From: a virus
DNA length: 27,866 nt
IMG/VR virus record: IMGVR_UViG_3300046812_000088
Location: 1-27,866 of that record
Strand: one strand, 5' to 3'
The first letter of the stretch is position 1; each line of letters starts with the position of its first letter. The notes below the pieces were generated by a model, which saw only the letters and a program-made list of their open reading frames with translations, searched no databases and was not told the origin of the DNA. Below, piece after piece: positions 1 to 6,969 of the stretch. The translations under genes were made by a program, and so were the position numbers.

Positions 1-1
1 T

Positions 2-904
2 CTTAGCGCCATCAAAGACCTTCTGCTCCCCGGCCTCCGTGGGATCGAGGGCAAGTACGAGATGATCCCGTCTCAGTACGACAAGATCTTTACCAAGCAC
101 AACTCAAAGATGGCGCTGGAGCGCACGGCTGAGATGCGCTACCTGGGCCTCGCCGCCCTCAAGACTGAAGGCGGGCAGACCCAGTTCGACAACGGCGCCG
201 GCGAGCGTTACGTCTACAACCAGGAGCACGTCGAGATTGGCCTGGGATATGCGATGACCCGCAAGGCCATCGACGACAACCTCTACAAGACCCAGTTCCA
301 TCCCTCCAACCTCGGCCTGATCGAATCCTTCCAGCAAACGAAGGAAATCTACGGCGCCAACGTCCTGAATACGGCCCAGGCCTATAATCAGACAATCGGC
401 GGCGACGGCAAGGCGCTCTGCGCGGTCGATCATCCCATCGACAGCGGCCTCGTCGGCAACACGCCGGCGGTGCAAGTCGATCTCGGTGAATCGACCCTGC
501 TCAACGCCATGATCGGCGTCCGGACCAACTTCAAGGACCAGGCGGGTTTGAAAGTTTTCGCTCGCGCGCGGAAGCTTATCATCCCGCCGCAATTGGAACC
601 GGTAGCAATTCGTCTTCTCAAGACAGAATTGCGGCCAGGCACGGCAGACAACGACGTCAATGCCATCCTCTCGACTTCGGGTGGACTGTCTGAAAGCTTC
701 ATGGTCAATGACTTCTTGACCTCGCCCTTCGCCTGGTTCCTTCTCACAAATATCGATGGTCTTTCCTTCATGGAAAGAATAAAGTTCGAAACGGATATGC
801 AAGTCGATTTTGTGACCGATAACCTGCTCGTGAAAGGTTACGAGCGGTATTCGTTCGGTTACTACAACTGGCGAGCAGTCTACGGCAACTTCCCGACCTC
901 GTAA
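2..904 (+). CDS. Major capsid protein (HK97-fold, Mu gpT-like type), 5' end cut by window
   Basis: Builds the icosahedral shell. The frame stays open to the left edge: codons from position 2 read LSAIKDLLLPGLRGIEG directly before the first in-window ATG at 62, and this stretch looks like normal capsid N-terminus. The gene therefore almost certainly starts outside the window, and ATG 62 is internal. Features typical of this capsid type are the central DHP segment (AVDHPIDSG), the KLIIPPQLEPVAIRLL segment matching the usual 'lvvPp.le..A..ll' helix, and the C-terminal RYSFGYYNWRAVYGNF ending. At least 300 residues are present, close to the usual length, so only a short piece is missing. It precedes small head genes and the head-tail adaptor, the expected order. 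The family call comes from sequence resemblance and context; the fold is inferred. Confidence 0.85.
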   Translation, partial: LSAIKDLLLPGLRGIEGKYEMIPSQYDKIFTKHNSKMALERTAEMRYLGLAALKTEGGQTQFDNGAGERYVYNQEHVEIGLGYAMTRKAIDDNLYKTQFHPSNLGLIESFQQTKEIYGANVLNTAQAYNQTIGGDGKALCAVDHPIDSGLVGNTPAVQVDLGESTLLNAMIGVRTNFKDQAGLKVFARARKLIIPPQLEPVAIRLLKTELRPGTADNDVNAILSTSGGLSESFMVNDFLTSPFAWFLLTNIDGLSFMERIKFETDMQVDFVTDNLLVKGYERYSFGYYNWRAVYGNFPTS

Positions 905-915
905 TACTGGCTCAG

Positions 916-921
916 AAGGAG
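916..921 (+). promoter_or_regulatory. Strong Shine-Dalgarno site
   Basis: AAGGAG lies seven bases before the ATG at 929. It is the most canonical ribosome-binding site in this part of the window and fixes the start of the small protein after the capsid gene, which would fit a protein needed in many copies. Confidence 0.6.
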
Positions 922-928
922 AAAGCAC

Positions 929-1393
929 ATGGGTGCGACACACTTCACGGGGCCGGTTATCGTAGGCGACCCCGCTGTTTCTCAGGGTGAGCTTGAATTG
1001 TATCAAGACACCATGATTACGTTTGCGCAGACGCCTGCGTCTTCGACGCTCAACTTCCCGCTCAACATTCCGGCTGGCTCCACCATCATGGGGTTTGAAG
1101 TCGCCTTGCTGACATCGTGGGTTGGCCCCGCCACGGCGGTGCTCACTATCGGCACCGACACCACTACGAACAAGGCCTCGCTCGTCGGCGCGACCGATCT
1201 GAAGGCGGCGGCGCCGTTCCCGGCCATGACGCAGTCGGCGGCGAACATCGCCGCCCAGCGCGGATACACGCTGCTTGGCGTTCCCGCGCCAAATCCGTCG
1301 GCGCTCAACATCCAGATCGTCACGGGCGCGGGCGCTCCGAGTGCCGGCGCCGCGCTGGTGTCCGTCCACTACATCCAAAATCCGTCACCTTGA
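929..1393 (+). CDS. Small putative head-decoration or capsid-associated protein
   Basis: A 154-residue protein that I do not recognise as a named family. It has no signal peptide or membrane segment. It is rich in Ala, Thr, Gly and Pro, with alternating hydrophobic residues suggesting beta strands (for example TAVLTIGTDTTTNKASLVG), and it ends in a strand-like VSVHYIQNP. Its place directly after the major capsid gene and its strong ribosome-binding site are what a capsid decoration or cement protein would show; that role is inference only. It could instead be a minor structural protein of the neck. Confidence 0.6.
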   Translation: MGATHFTGPVIVGDPAVSQGELELYQDTMITFAQTPASSTLNFPLNIPAGSTIMGFEVALLTSWVGPATAVLTIGTDTTTNKASLVGATDLKAAAPFPAMTQSAANIAAQRGYTLLGVPAPNPSALNIQIVTGAGAPSAGAALVSVHYIQNPSP

Positions 1394-1403
1394 GGGGGCT
1401 TCG

Positions 1404-1646
1404 ATGGGCAAGTTTGAGAAGGGCAAGAAGCCTGCTTTCGGCGGCGGCAACGAGGATGTTAAGGAAGAGGCTGAAGAGAAGGGCGGCAAGAAAAAGCGTG
1501 TAGGCGGGCCGGTTGGCGCGTCTGCTCACTCGCACGGTGGTCGAGCGGCTCGCAAGAGCGGCGGCGCCTGCGAGAGCCACCTGTTCTCGTCAGCCGCTGC
1601 GGGTACGCATGCGCCTGGGCGGAAGCTGATGTCGAAGAAGGATTGA
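1404..1646 (+). CDS. Small basic Lys/Gly-rich protein
   Basis: An 80-residue protein starting at ATG 1404, preceded by GAGGGGG; an in-frame upstream ATG at 1275 would overlap the previous gene and is not used. Charged residues are clustered: an acidic stretch (NEDVKEEAEEK) is followed by GGKKKRVGG and then by GGRAARKSGG, with His-containing low-complexity sequence between. No hydrophobic core is apparent, so it is probably disordered. The ARKSGG-type element occurs in small phage proteins of alphaproteobacterial phages (from memory). Nucleic-acid or scaffold binding is possible but unproven. Confidence 0.6.
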   Translation: MGKFEKGKKPAFGGGNEDVKEEAEEKGGKKKRVGGPVGASAHSHGGRAARKSGGACESHLFSSAAAGTHAPGRKLMSKKD

Positions 1647-1650
1647 CGCC

Positions 1651-2316
1651 ATGCGGCCAGTCACCGTCTCCGCTGCGCCTCTGGCCGCCGCCAATACGAC
1701 GGCTGTTTGCGCGTCACAAGTGCCGCCGGCGGCTCCCGGCGGCGCTCTGGTCCTGACTTCATATCCGGTCGTCCTTGACCAGGCGCGCCAGCTTGCTTTC
1801 ACCTCGACCGGCAGCAATGTCGCCACCACATTCACGATCAACGGCACCGACGCCTTTGGCGCCGCCCAGAGCGAAACTCTCGTCGGCGGCAATAACAGCA
1901 CGGTCGTCACCACCAAAAACTACAAGACAGTCACCTCGATCACCAGTTCAGTGACGAGCGCGGGAAGTGTGATTGTCGGCACCAATTCCAGCCCGGCGAT
2001 CACGTCCTCGGCGTGGGTGCGCTTCGACGATTCCGGCGATCCGGGGGTTGCGATCCAGATCAATTCGGCTGGGGCCACCAATATTTCGATCCAGCAGACC
2101 CTCGACGATCCCAACAGCCCGACCAATCCGGTTGCGCCCGCCAACGTGAGTTGGGCGCCGCATCCCGACGCCACTTTGGTCGCCGCCGCCATGGCCACTG
2201 GCGCGGTGTTGCAGGGCAACTACGCCTTCAAACCAGTCTTCGCGCGCCTCCTGCTCAACAGCGGCGCCGGAACGGCGACGGCAACTTTCTGTCAAGCTGG
2301 CGGGGCTGATTACTGA
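1651..2316 (+). CDS. Putative beta-rich virion protein
   Basis: A 221-residue protein, four bases after the previous stop. It is dominated by Thr, Ser, Ala, Gly and Val with a strong strand-like alternation (FTSTGSNVATTFTINGTD, TVTSITSSVTSAGSVIVGTN) and very few Lys or Glu, which is typical of beta-sandwich virion proteins. No catalytic motif, membrane segment or signal peptide is seen. Its position between capsid and adaptor genes suggests a head or neck surface component. Function is unknown. Confidence 0.6.
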   Translation: MRPVTVSAAPLAAANTTAVCASQVPPAAPGGALVLTSYPVVLDQARQLAFTSTGSNVATTFTINGTDAFGAAQSETLVGGNNSTVVTTKNYKTVTSITSSVTSAGSVIVGTNSSPAITSSAWVRFDDSGDPGVAIQINSAGATNISIQQTLDDPNSPTNPVAPANVSWAPHPDATLVAAAMATGAVLQGNYAFKPVFARLLLNSGAGTATATFCQAGGADY

Positions 2317-2702
2317 TGCCTCCCCCCGGCCTATCAAACGGCCACAACAAGCTGGCCTCCCATCCTGGACTAGCCAAGCCTGGAGGCCTCGGCGGCAGTA
2401 TCGGTTTGGGGCCGCTCGACGCACCGCTGCTCCGCGATCAAACCCTGACCGTCAACCTTCCTGTTTCCATAGACGAGAAGATCGGCCAGGCGCGGAACTG
2501 GGGTGATATTGCCGACAAGTTCACCATCGTCTCGATTGAGCCGCCCGTCGCCGGCGGCTATTTCAGCATCAATAAAGCAGGCGAGCTTCACGTCACGCGC
2601 CTCGGCGTTTTGCACCTCCGCAGGCGCGAGTATCGCTTGACGGTCGAAGCTGATAATGTCGTCGGGTCAGGGCGCGCGGTCATCACGATCAAGGTGGTGT
2701 AG
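2316..2702 (+). CDS. Small protein with Ig/cadherin-like C-terminal domain
   Basis: A 128-residue protein whose ATG shares one base with the preceding TGA (TGATG), so it is translationally coupled. The first 40 residues are Gly/Pro-rich and probably flexible. The remainder has the layout of a bacterial Ig- or cadherin-like sandwich: paired strands around FSINKAGELHVTRLGVL, then REYRLTVEADNVVGSGRAVITIKVV at the very end, where the 'Y.LTV.A.D..G....' pattern is a recognised signature of such domains. It may be a surface-exposed decoration; the target is unknown. Confidence 0.6.
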   Translation: MPPPGLSNGHNKLASHPGLAKPGGLGGSIGLGPLDAPLLRDQTLTVNLPVSIDEKIGQARNWGDIADKFTIVSIEPPVAGGYFSINKAGELHVTRLGVLHLRRREYRLTVEADNVVGSGRAVITIKVV

Positions 2703-2725
2703 CTGCCCCATCGTAGGGGGTTCGC

Positions 2726-3409
2726 ATGACTTACAGCGACAAGTTCAACTTCGCCCTGGGACTTAGCGACGTCACCCTCTATGCGTTCGGTCTGTGCGGC
2801 ATCAGGCGCACCGCGATTCTCCAGGAGCATATGGCCGACGCCTATATCGCGGCCAATCTCCTCCTGGCCGACTGGTCAACCAAGGGCGTTAATCTCTGGC
2901 AGGTTTCCCAGATCTCGATCATCCTGGGCCAGGATGTCGGGATCTACGATGTGCCGAACGAGGCCATCGTCATGCTCGACACCTTCGTGACGGTCGATGG
3001 CAGGGATCGCATCATGATGCCGGTCAGCCGCACCGAATATGCGAGCTACCCCAACAAGAACCAGCAGGGCGTCCCAAGCGTGTTCTGGATGGACCGCCAG
3101 CTTCCAGGGCGCGGCGGCATTCACATCTGGCCGGTGCCGGATCGCGACGGTTACGTCCTGACCTACCACTATCTGACGCAGTCGATGTCCTCGAATTTCA
3201 CCAACGATCAGCAGCCTCCCGTCCCGCCAGAGTGGCTTTACGCCTTCGCTACCGGCCTGGCCGAGAAGCTGGCGATGTCCTGGGCGCCAGAGCGCCTGGC
3301 CTTTCTTTCGCCCATTGCCGAAAAGGCCTATGATACCGCCTCGCGCAGCGGCGTCGAAACCGCCCAGCAATACATCAGCCCGCAGATCGGCGGCTACTTC
3401 AGGAATTGA
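2726..3409 (+). CDS. Head-to-tail adaptor, P22 gp4-like (tail accessory factor)
   Basis: A 227-residue connector protein expected to form a ring beneath the portal. Recognisable features in order are an N-terminal helical part with ANLLLADWSTKGVNLWQVSQ, the DVPNEAIVMLDTFV segment, a middle with SRTEYASYPNKNQQGVPSVF, then the strand IHIWPVPD, and the helix PPEWLYAFATGLAEKLA. This succession (many-helix bundle, 'tkG.nLW', 'R.eY..ypnK...G.P...w') is familiar from podoviral gp4-like packaged-DNA stabilisation proteins. Length fits the family. It follows the head genes and precedes the zinc-ribbon protein. In some P22 relatives gp4 has been described as having muralytic activity; nothing here shows that for this protein. 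Confidence 0.8.
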   Translation: MTYSDKFNFALGLSDVTLYAFGLCGIRRTAILQEHMADAYIAANLLLADWSTKGVNLWQVSQISIILGQDVGIYDVPNEAIVMLDTFVTVDGRDRIMMPVSRTEYASYPNKNQQGVPSVFWMDRQLPGRGGIHIWPVPDRDGYVLTYHYLTQSMSSNFTNDQQPPVPPEWLYAFATGLAEKLAMSWAPERLAFLSPIAEKAYDTASRSGVETAQQYISPQIGGYFRN

Positions 3410-3419
3410 GGAGTGAGCC

Positions 3420-3968
3420 GTGGGCTACGCATCGAAGCTCGGTCGAGCCAGGATCAATTCCCGCAATCCGCAGGCGGCGGCGATCTGCGACCGATGCGGC
3501 TTCGTCTATAATCACGTCGATCTTCAATTCCAGTTCGACTGGGCCGGCGCGACGACAGTCAACAAGCAGATCTTGGTCTGCAACAATTGCCTCGATACGC
3601 CACAGCAGCAGCTTCGCGCCATCGTCATTCCCGCCGATCCGATGCCGATCAGCAACCCGCGCCCGCAGGAATATCGCGTAGCGGAGGCGAACGTGCGCGT
3701 GACGACCAATCGCTACGTGCCAGACGGCAAGACCGGCATTCCGGTTCCGGATCTCAATCCGCCGCCCACGGCGAGCGGTCAGCCTACCCAGCCCGCAGGG
3801 ACGACGCGCACCACGCAAGTTAACGACACCCGCGTCACCCAGCAAACCGGCGCACCCAACGGCACTCTGAACCAGCAGCCCGGCACCGATCCGAATGCGC
3901 CTGGCAACGATGATCCGGGTCTGCCTTACCGCAACGTGGATGTTCCAAACACGGGGCCGCTCAAATAA
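3420..3968 (+). CDS. Zinc-ribbon virion-associated protein with disordered tail
   Basis: A 182-residue protein with a GTG start at 3420, just after a GAGGAG purine-rich site. The N-terminal 65 residues hold two Cys pairs (C23-x2-C26 and C54-x2-C57) in the segments AICDRCGF and VCNNCLDT, about 27 residues apart, as in a zinc ribbon or treble clef. Phage proteins with the same 'NP.A...CdR.GF' opening are common next to gp4-like adaptors, sometimes with the cysteines lost; here all four are kept. Residues from about 110 onward are Pro/Thr/Gln/Asn/Gly-rich and likely unstructured. It probably belongs to the connector or tail. Metal binding is inferred from the cysteines. Confidence 0.7.
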   Translation: MGYASKLGRARINSRNPQAAAICDRCGFVYNHVDLQFQFDWAGATTVNKQILVCNNCLDTPQQQLRAIVIPADPMPISNPRPQEYRVAEANVRVTTNRYVPDGKTGIPVPDLNPPPTASGQPTQPAGTTRTTQVNDTRVTQQTGAPNGTLNQQPGTDPNAPGNDDPGLPYRNVDVPNTGPLK

Positions 3969-6265
3969 TGGCAAACATCCAGATCCCCAATCTCCCCGTC
4001 GCCGTTGCGCTGTCAGGCGACGAATCGCTCGAAATCGTGCAGGCCGGCGTTTCGGTGCGCGCCACCACCAAGCAGATGGCGCAACTGGCTGCGGTGGGAG
4101 AAGAAGGCCCGCCTGGGCCTCCTGGGCCTGTCGGCCCTCCTGGGCCAGCCAGCACGGTTCCAGGTCCGCAAGGCCCGCCAGGCACTGCCGGCAATCCTGG
4201 CGGCGCCGCCAATCAGATCCAGTACAACAACGGCGCGGGCGGCTTCGCCGGCTTCACGATGAGCGGCGATGGCACTCTGGTCGCCTCGACCGGCGCCATC
4301 ACGATCACCAAGACCAATGGCGTGAATTTCGGCCCCTACGCCACGGCGACGACGCTCCCCCAGTTCAGCAGCACTGTCGCGGGCATTGTTCCGGCGTCAG
4401 GCGGCGGATCGACCAAATTCTTGTGCGCGGATCAGACTTGGGCGATTCCTCCAGGCACTGGCGGCGGGGGAACAGTCACGACCCCCGGCGGCCTCAACGG
4501 CCAGCTTCAGTATAACAATGCAGGCGCTTTCGGCGGCATATCCACGAACGGCACGGGCGTTCCGCTCGGCACGACTGGTTCAACCGGCGTCAGCCACATC
4601 ACCGATGTCACCGTGACTGGAGTTGGATCTGGCACGGGAGCGAGCGTAACCCTCAATAAAACAGTGGGAAACACCAGCGCCATCTATGCCGAGACTGGCG
4701 GCGCCCTGCGCTGGCAATTGAGCCTTGGCGACAATGTGGCGGAAAGCGGCAGCAACGCAGGATCTAATTTTTCTCTTGCTCGCTTCACCGATGCGGGCGC
4801 GTGGGTGGACAACCCGATCAGCATCACTCGCTCCAATGGCGACACGACGCTGGTTCACAATCTTACGCTAGGTGGGAATGTCTACAGCAACGGCGGGCAA
4901 CTCTCGGCAAGCGGCGCGAACGCCAATGTGTGGTTGAATAAGCCAGCTAGTGGAAGCGTGTGCGCGTTATACGGGGCTATGAACGGCAAGGCGCGCTGGC
5001 AAGTGACGGTTGGCGACAGCGCCGCCGAAAGCGGCAGCAACGTCGGATCTGATTTTGGCCTATACCGTTTCAACGATGCCGGGGCATACCTCGACACCTC
5101 ACTCGCCATCAGTCGTTCCAGCGGCGTCGCTACATTCTCACAGCAAGTTTACGCTACTGGATTTAGGGTTGGCACAGGTACGGCTATCGCCGGCGATTCC
5201 ATAGAACTCGGCAGGCCGGGGCAGAATGCGGCGGCTTTCATCGACTTTCACTCCGGTGCGAGCAGCACTGATTATGATTGCCGCATCATATCCGCTGGAG
5301 GCACGGCGTCGGCGGGTGCTGGCGCTCTTAGTCTGATTGGCGCCACTACGGGCGTAAGTGGAAATTTTAGCGTAAATGGGGCGTCAAATATTAACGCTCT
5401 GAATTGCGGTACGATTAATTCTAACAGCAGCGATTACAGGTGGGTCACTGGTGTTCAACCAAATACGCTTACGCTGTCTGATGCGTCATTCAATGGCGGT
5501 CAGTACCGTGATTTTCACATTCGTGGCGTTGATTCTGGCTACACGGTGGAAGTTCCGCTAAACGCCATATACCTCACTGCTCAAACTGTTCAGTGTGCTA
5601 ATAACGTAAATGCCGCTGGCACCATCACTGGCGGAAATGTTACGGCAACCAGCACAGTTTCGGGAGCTTACGTAACTTCATCTGGAACTGTGAACGGGCA
5701 GACTGTTCAGGGAACTTATCTGTATTCGGCTGGAAATGTTAATTGCGCTGGAAACATGGGGGCCTCTGGCTCGGTTGATGGCGCTCAAGGCATCGTCGGT
5801 CGTCAAGGATCAGGCGGCGCGGCTGGACAGAATGTGTGCCAGTTCTGGGATGGCGCCCACATGAACCAGTATGTCGGCGGCACCTTCGTCGGCTACGTCC
5901 AATATATTTCCGACTACCGCGTCAAGGAGAACGTCGCGCCGCTGATGTCGGTGTGGGACCGCGTCAAGAACCTGAACCCGATCAAATACAGCCTCAAGGA
6001 TTTCTCGCCAGAAGGTTTCAGGAACACGGTGGACGAGGCCGTGCCGCTGGTCATAGGCGATGAAAAGGAACGCTGGGGCTTTCTTGCGCACGAGCTTCAG
6101 GCGGTGCTGATCGAAGATGCAGCGAGCGGCGTCAAGGACATCCCTAATCACATTCAGACGCCCAACCCGTGGACAGTGATCGCGGCGTTGACCAAGACGC
6201 TGCAAGAGGCAATGGCGCGCATCGAAGACCAGGACGCCCGCATCAAAATCCTGGAGGGGGCATGA
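3968..6265 (+). CDS. Tail fibre 1: anchor module, collagen stalk, repeats, S74 chaperone
   Basis: A 765-residue receptor-binding fibre whose start overlaps the previous stop by one base (TAATG). Residues 1-40 form an anchor (IQIPNLPVAVALSG...LEIVQAGVSVRAT) shared with the next two genes. Residues 44-79 are Gly-X-Y collagen-like triplets. Two QYNN-containing segments (around 4210 and 4505) and two copies of a 94-residue repeat follow, then an AT-richer distal part. The C-terminus is an intramolecular chaperone of the endosialidase/Peptidase S74 type: catalytic-type Ser648 and Lys653 lie in SDYRVKEN, followed by GFLAHELQ and a terminal coiled coil (LQEAMARIEDQDARIKIL). In this family the chaperone helps trimerisation and then cuts itself off just before the Ser. 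The mature fibre would then end near residue 647. Confidence 0.85.
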   Translation: MANIQIPNLPVAVALSGDESLEIVQAGVSVRATTKQMAQLAAVGEEGPPGPPGPVGPPGPASTVPGPQGPPGTAGNPGGAANQIQYNNGAGGFAGFTMSGDGTLVASTGAITITKTNGVNFGPYATATTLPQFSSTVAGIVPASGGGSTKFLCADQTWAIPPGTGGGGTVTTPGGLNGQLQYNNAGAFGGISTNGTGVPLGTTGSTGVSHITDVTVTGVGSGTGASVTLNKTVGNTSAIYAETGGALRWQLSLGDNVAESGSNAGSNFSLARFTDAGAWVDNPISITRSNGDTTLVHNLTLGGNVYSNGGQLSASGANANVWLNKPASGSVCALYGAMNGKARWQVTVGDSAAESGSNVGSDFGLYRFNDAGAYLDTSLAISRSSGVATFSQQVYATGFRVGTGTAIAGDSIELGRPGQNAAAFIDFHSGASSTDYDCRIISAGGTASAGAGALSLIGATTGVSGNFSVNGASNINALNCGTINSNSSDYRWVTGVQPNTLTLSDASFNGGQYRDFHIRGVDSGYTVEVPLNAIYLTAQTVQCANNVNAAGTITGGNVTATSTVSGAYVTSSGTVNGQTVQGTYLYSAGNVNCAGNMGASGSVDGAQGIVGRQGSGGAAGQNVCQFWDGAHMNQYVGGTFVGYVQYISDYRVKENVAPLMSVWDRVKNLNPIKYSLKDFSPEGFRNTVDEAVPLVIGDEKERWGFLAHELQAVLIEDAASGVKDIPNHIQTPNPWTVIAALTKTLQEAMARIEDQDARIKILEGA
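4652..5215 (+). repeat. Two copies of a ~94-residue fibre repeat
   Basis: The copies begin at 4652 and 4934 (282 bases apart). Each runs LNK..., then RWQ..xGD..AESGSN.GS, F.L.RF.DAGA, and ends with a SRS.G..T motif. The same unit occurs four times in the third fibre gene. It is part of fibre 1. The right boundary is approximate. Confidence 0.7.
6198..6225 (+). repeat. 28-base direct repeat with 11161-11188
   Basis: A 28-base sequence encoding the end of the S74 chaperone coiled coil (reading LQEAMARIE) is identical at 6198-6225 in fibre 1 and 11161-11188 in fibre 3. The flanking chaperone DNA is also similar. It could serve as a homologous-recombination site between the two genes; that use is inference. 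Confidence 0.75.
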
Positions 6266-6969
6266 GCGCCGCAGACATCCTCAACCTTCCTGTCGCCATT
6301 GGCCTTTCAGGCGAGGAGTATATCGAGGTCGTCCAGGGCGGCACTCTCCATCGCGCCACGGTGAAGCACTTCAGCAAGCGGCTGCTGGAGGGCGAGATCC
6401 CCAATGGCGTCCTCGTGCTGGATGGCAAGGAGGGGCCGCCGGGAGGCGCGGGTCCGCCTGGTCCGCCGGGGCCTGATGGTCCGCCTGGCCCGCCGGGGCC
6501 ACGGGGAGGGCAGGGTGAGCCTGGCCCGTTCGGGCCGACCTTCACGCCGATGTCTGGCGCTGTCATCCGCTCGTGGTCCGTCTACGACAACAATACGCAC
6601 TTGTTCAAGGAACGCTACATTCTGGGGGCCGACTTCCAGAAGAAGAACTTCTACCCGCAACTGATGCTCGCGCCCGCCGTGTCGGCGCTCGGCAACCGGC
6701 TGCGGCTGCGGGCCAAGGTCTGGTGTGTGGGCGCCGCCCACGATTGCGCGATCAACGGCGGCATGTTCGTGAACGGCGAGAAGGCGGTGAGCGTCGCGCG
6801 CGCCTTTGCCGATTCGCCGCTGCTGTTCGACTATGAGTGCATCCCGACTGTTCTGACGCCGCAGATGTTCTCCTTCTGTATCGGCCCGTCAGACGTCGGC
6901 GTCGATTGCATTGTCAACGTGGGCCGACTGGTTCAGAGTTGCCTCGTCATCGAGGAGATCCAGGCGTGA
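6262..6969 (+). CDS. Tail fibre 2: short collagen-stalked protein with globular head
   Basis: A 235-residue protein whose ATG overlaps the previous stop by four bases (ATGA) and is preceded by GGAGGGGG. Residues 1-35 repeat the anchor module of fibre 1 (ILNLPVAIGLSGEEYIEVVQ, then RAT). Residues 55-92 are Gly-X-Y collagen-like triplets. The remaining ~140 residues form a compact domain with strand-like segments (LRLRAKVWCVG, CIVNVGRLVQSCLVI) and four cysteines. There is no S74 chaperone. The build of short anchor, collagen stalk and ~140-residue head resembles collagen-C1q/TNF-like proteins in size, but I cannot assign the head fold. It is probably a short side fibre or a receptor-binding tip. 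In-frame codons upstream of 6262 lie inside fibre 1 and are not used. Confidence 0.75.
   Translation: MSAADILNLPVAIGLSGEEYIEVVQGGTLHRATVKHFSKRLLEGEIPNGVLVLDGKEGPPGGAGPPGPPGPDGPPGPPGPRGGQGEPGPFGPTFTPMSGAVIRSWSVYDNNTHLFKERYILGADFQKKNFYPQLMLAPAVSALGNRLRLRAKVWCVGAAHDCAINGGMFVNGEKAVSVARAFADSPLLFDYECIPTVLTPQMFSFCIGPSDVGVDCIVNVGRLVQSCLVIEEIQA

Noticed and set aside
104-1378. Long minus-strand reading frame opposite the capsid gene (424 codons)
   Set aside because: Arg-rich, low-complexity translation typical of antisense frames in GC-rich DNA; the plus strand has a clear capsid gene with matching motifs.
6837-6965. Upstream extension of fibre 3 to ATG 6837
   Set aside because: It would overlap fibre 2 by 133 bases and give an Arg-rich leader; GTG 6966 puts the shared anchor at the N-terminus.
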